DNA of 6,323 nucleotides from Candidatus Lambdaproteobacteria bacterium (GTDB lineage Bacteria; SAR324; NAC60-12), in assembly GCA_012964265.1 (NCBI GenBank), contig DTUH01000301.1, forward strand, positions 1 through 6,323, read 5' to 3'. The translations under genes were made by a program, and so were the position numbers. Below are positions 6,073 to 6,323 of this stretch, piece after piece; position 1 is the stretch's first letter, and each line of letters starts with the position of its first letter. A model generated the notes under the pieces. The model saw only the letters and a program-made list of their open reading frames with translations. It did not search any database and was not told the origin of the DNA.

Positions 6073-6323
6073 ATGACAGATCCGGCAGTTCCTCTTGAAC
6101 TGAAAATTCCGAAACAGTCGGAAAGTCCGGTAAACGAAATAACAGAATGGGTGGAAGAGCATGGTAATTTGCTCTACCGCTTCGCACGTTATCGGGTGAA
6201 CAGTCATGAACTGGCGGAAGATTTGGTACAGACTACTTTCACTTCTGCTTTGAAAGACTGGGCCAGTTTCAGGAGGGATTCTTCTGCAAAGACATGGCTC
6301 TTAAGTATTTTGCGGCACAAAAT
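6073..6323 (+). CDS. ECF-like RNA polymerase sigma factor, N-terminal part (runs off the window)
   Basis: The reading frame opens at ATG 6073, six bases after an in-frame TAG (6064-6066), and continues through the last base, giving 83 complete codons. After about 30 unremarkable residues comes a sigma-70 region 2: LLYRFARYRV (33-42), then ELAEDLVQTTFTSAL (46-60), the core-RNA-polymerase-binding region 2.1-2.2. WASFRRDSSAKTWLLSILRH (63-82) follows, covering the region that melts and recognises the -10 element. The AEDLVQ-TF and F-RDSSAKTWL-SILRHK patterns are typical of ECF (group 4) factors, which activate a stress or envelope regulon and are often held by an anti-sigma encoded next door. Region 4 and any anti-sigma gene lie beyond the window. 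The upstream stop rules out a longer N-terminus; GTG at codon 27 is a possible shorter start. Shine-Dalgarno is poor. The regulon is unknown. Confidence 0.85.
   Translation, partial: MTDPAVPLELKIPKQSESPVNEITEWVEEHGNLLYRFARYRVNSHELAEDLVQTTFTSALKDWASFRRDSSAKTWLLSILRHK

Noticed and set aside
5957..6187. 76-codon minus-strand reading frame opposite the start of the sigma-factor gene
   Set aside because: It overlaps the well-supported region 2 coding sequence on the other strand, spans the AT-rich spacer and has no recognisable motif.

Overview
The window looks like chromosomal DNA from a Gram-negative (two-membrane) bacterium. The signs are a predicted lipoprotein, a TolQ/ExbB-type inner-membrane protein paired with an ExbD/TolR-type partner, and an ECF-type sigma factor. 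The genes look moderately AT-rich, while the left flank is only about 30% GC by hand count. No start codon shows a strong Shine-Dalgarno sequence. Nothing here fixes the taxon. A deltaproteobacterial or SAR324-like lineage, or another uncultured Gram-negative group, would fit, but that is a guess.

Layout: positions 1-292 are AT-rich with no gene I can support. From 4688 down to 293 on the minus strand lies a tight three-gene operon, transcribed right to left: a MotA/TolQ/ExbB-family protein with an N-terminal zinc ribbon, an ExbD/TolR-like protein, and an 898-residue TPR-repeat lipoprotein. Both junctions are 4-base ATGA stop/start overlaps, so the three proteins are very probably made together and work together. 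A 124-base divergent intergenic region (4689-4812) carries a good sigma-70-type promoter for the rightward gene, with an inverted repeat lying across its -35 box. That gene is rlmN (4813-5865), the radical-SAM 23S rRNA/tRNA adenine-C2 methyltransferase, with all its key cysteines. A 207-base spacer follows, with a weak terminator-like element and a candidate promoter. The window then ends inside the 5' part of an ECF-like sigma-70 family sigma factor (from 6073).

The most interesting part is the minus-strand operon. It resembles a Tol/Ton/Mot energy-coupling module, but the ExbD-like partner has Ser17 where ExbD and TolR carry the Asp needed for proton-driven work, and I see no acidic residue in the predicted membrane segments of either protein. 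The module has no TonB- or TolA-like gene in view. Instead it is coupled to a large TPR lipoprotein and to a zinc ribbon placed ahead of the first membrane helix. It may be an under-described envelope complex. Related uncharacterised ExbD-like proteins probably exist in other phyla, so the novelty is in function and combination rather than in the domains themselves.
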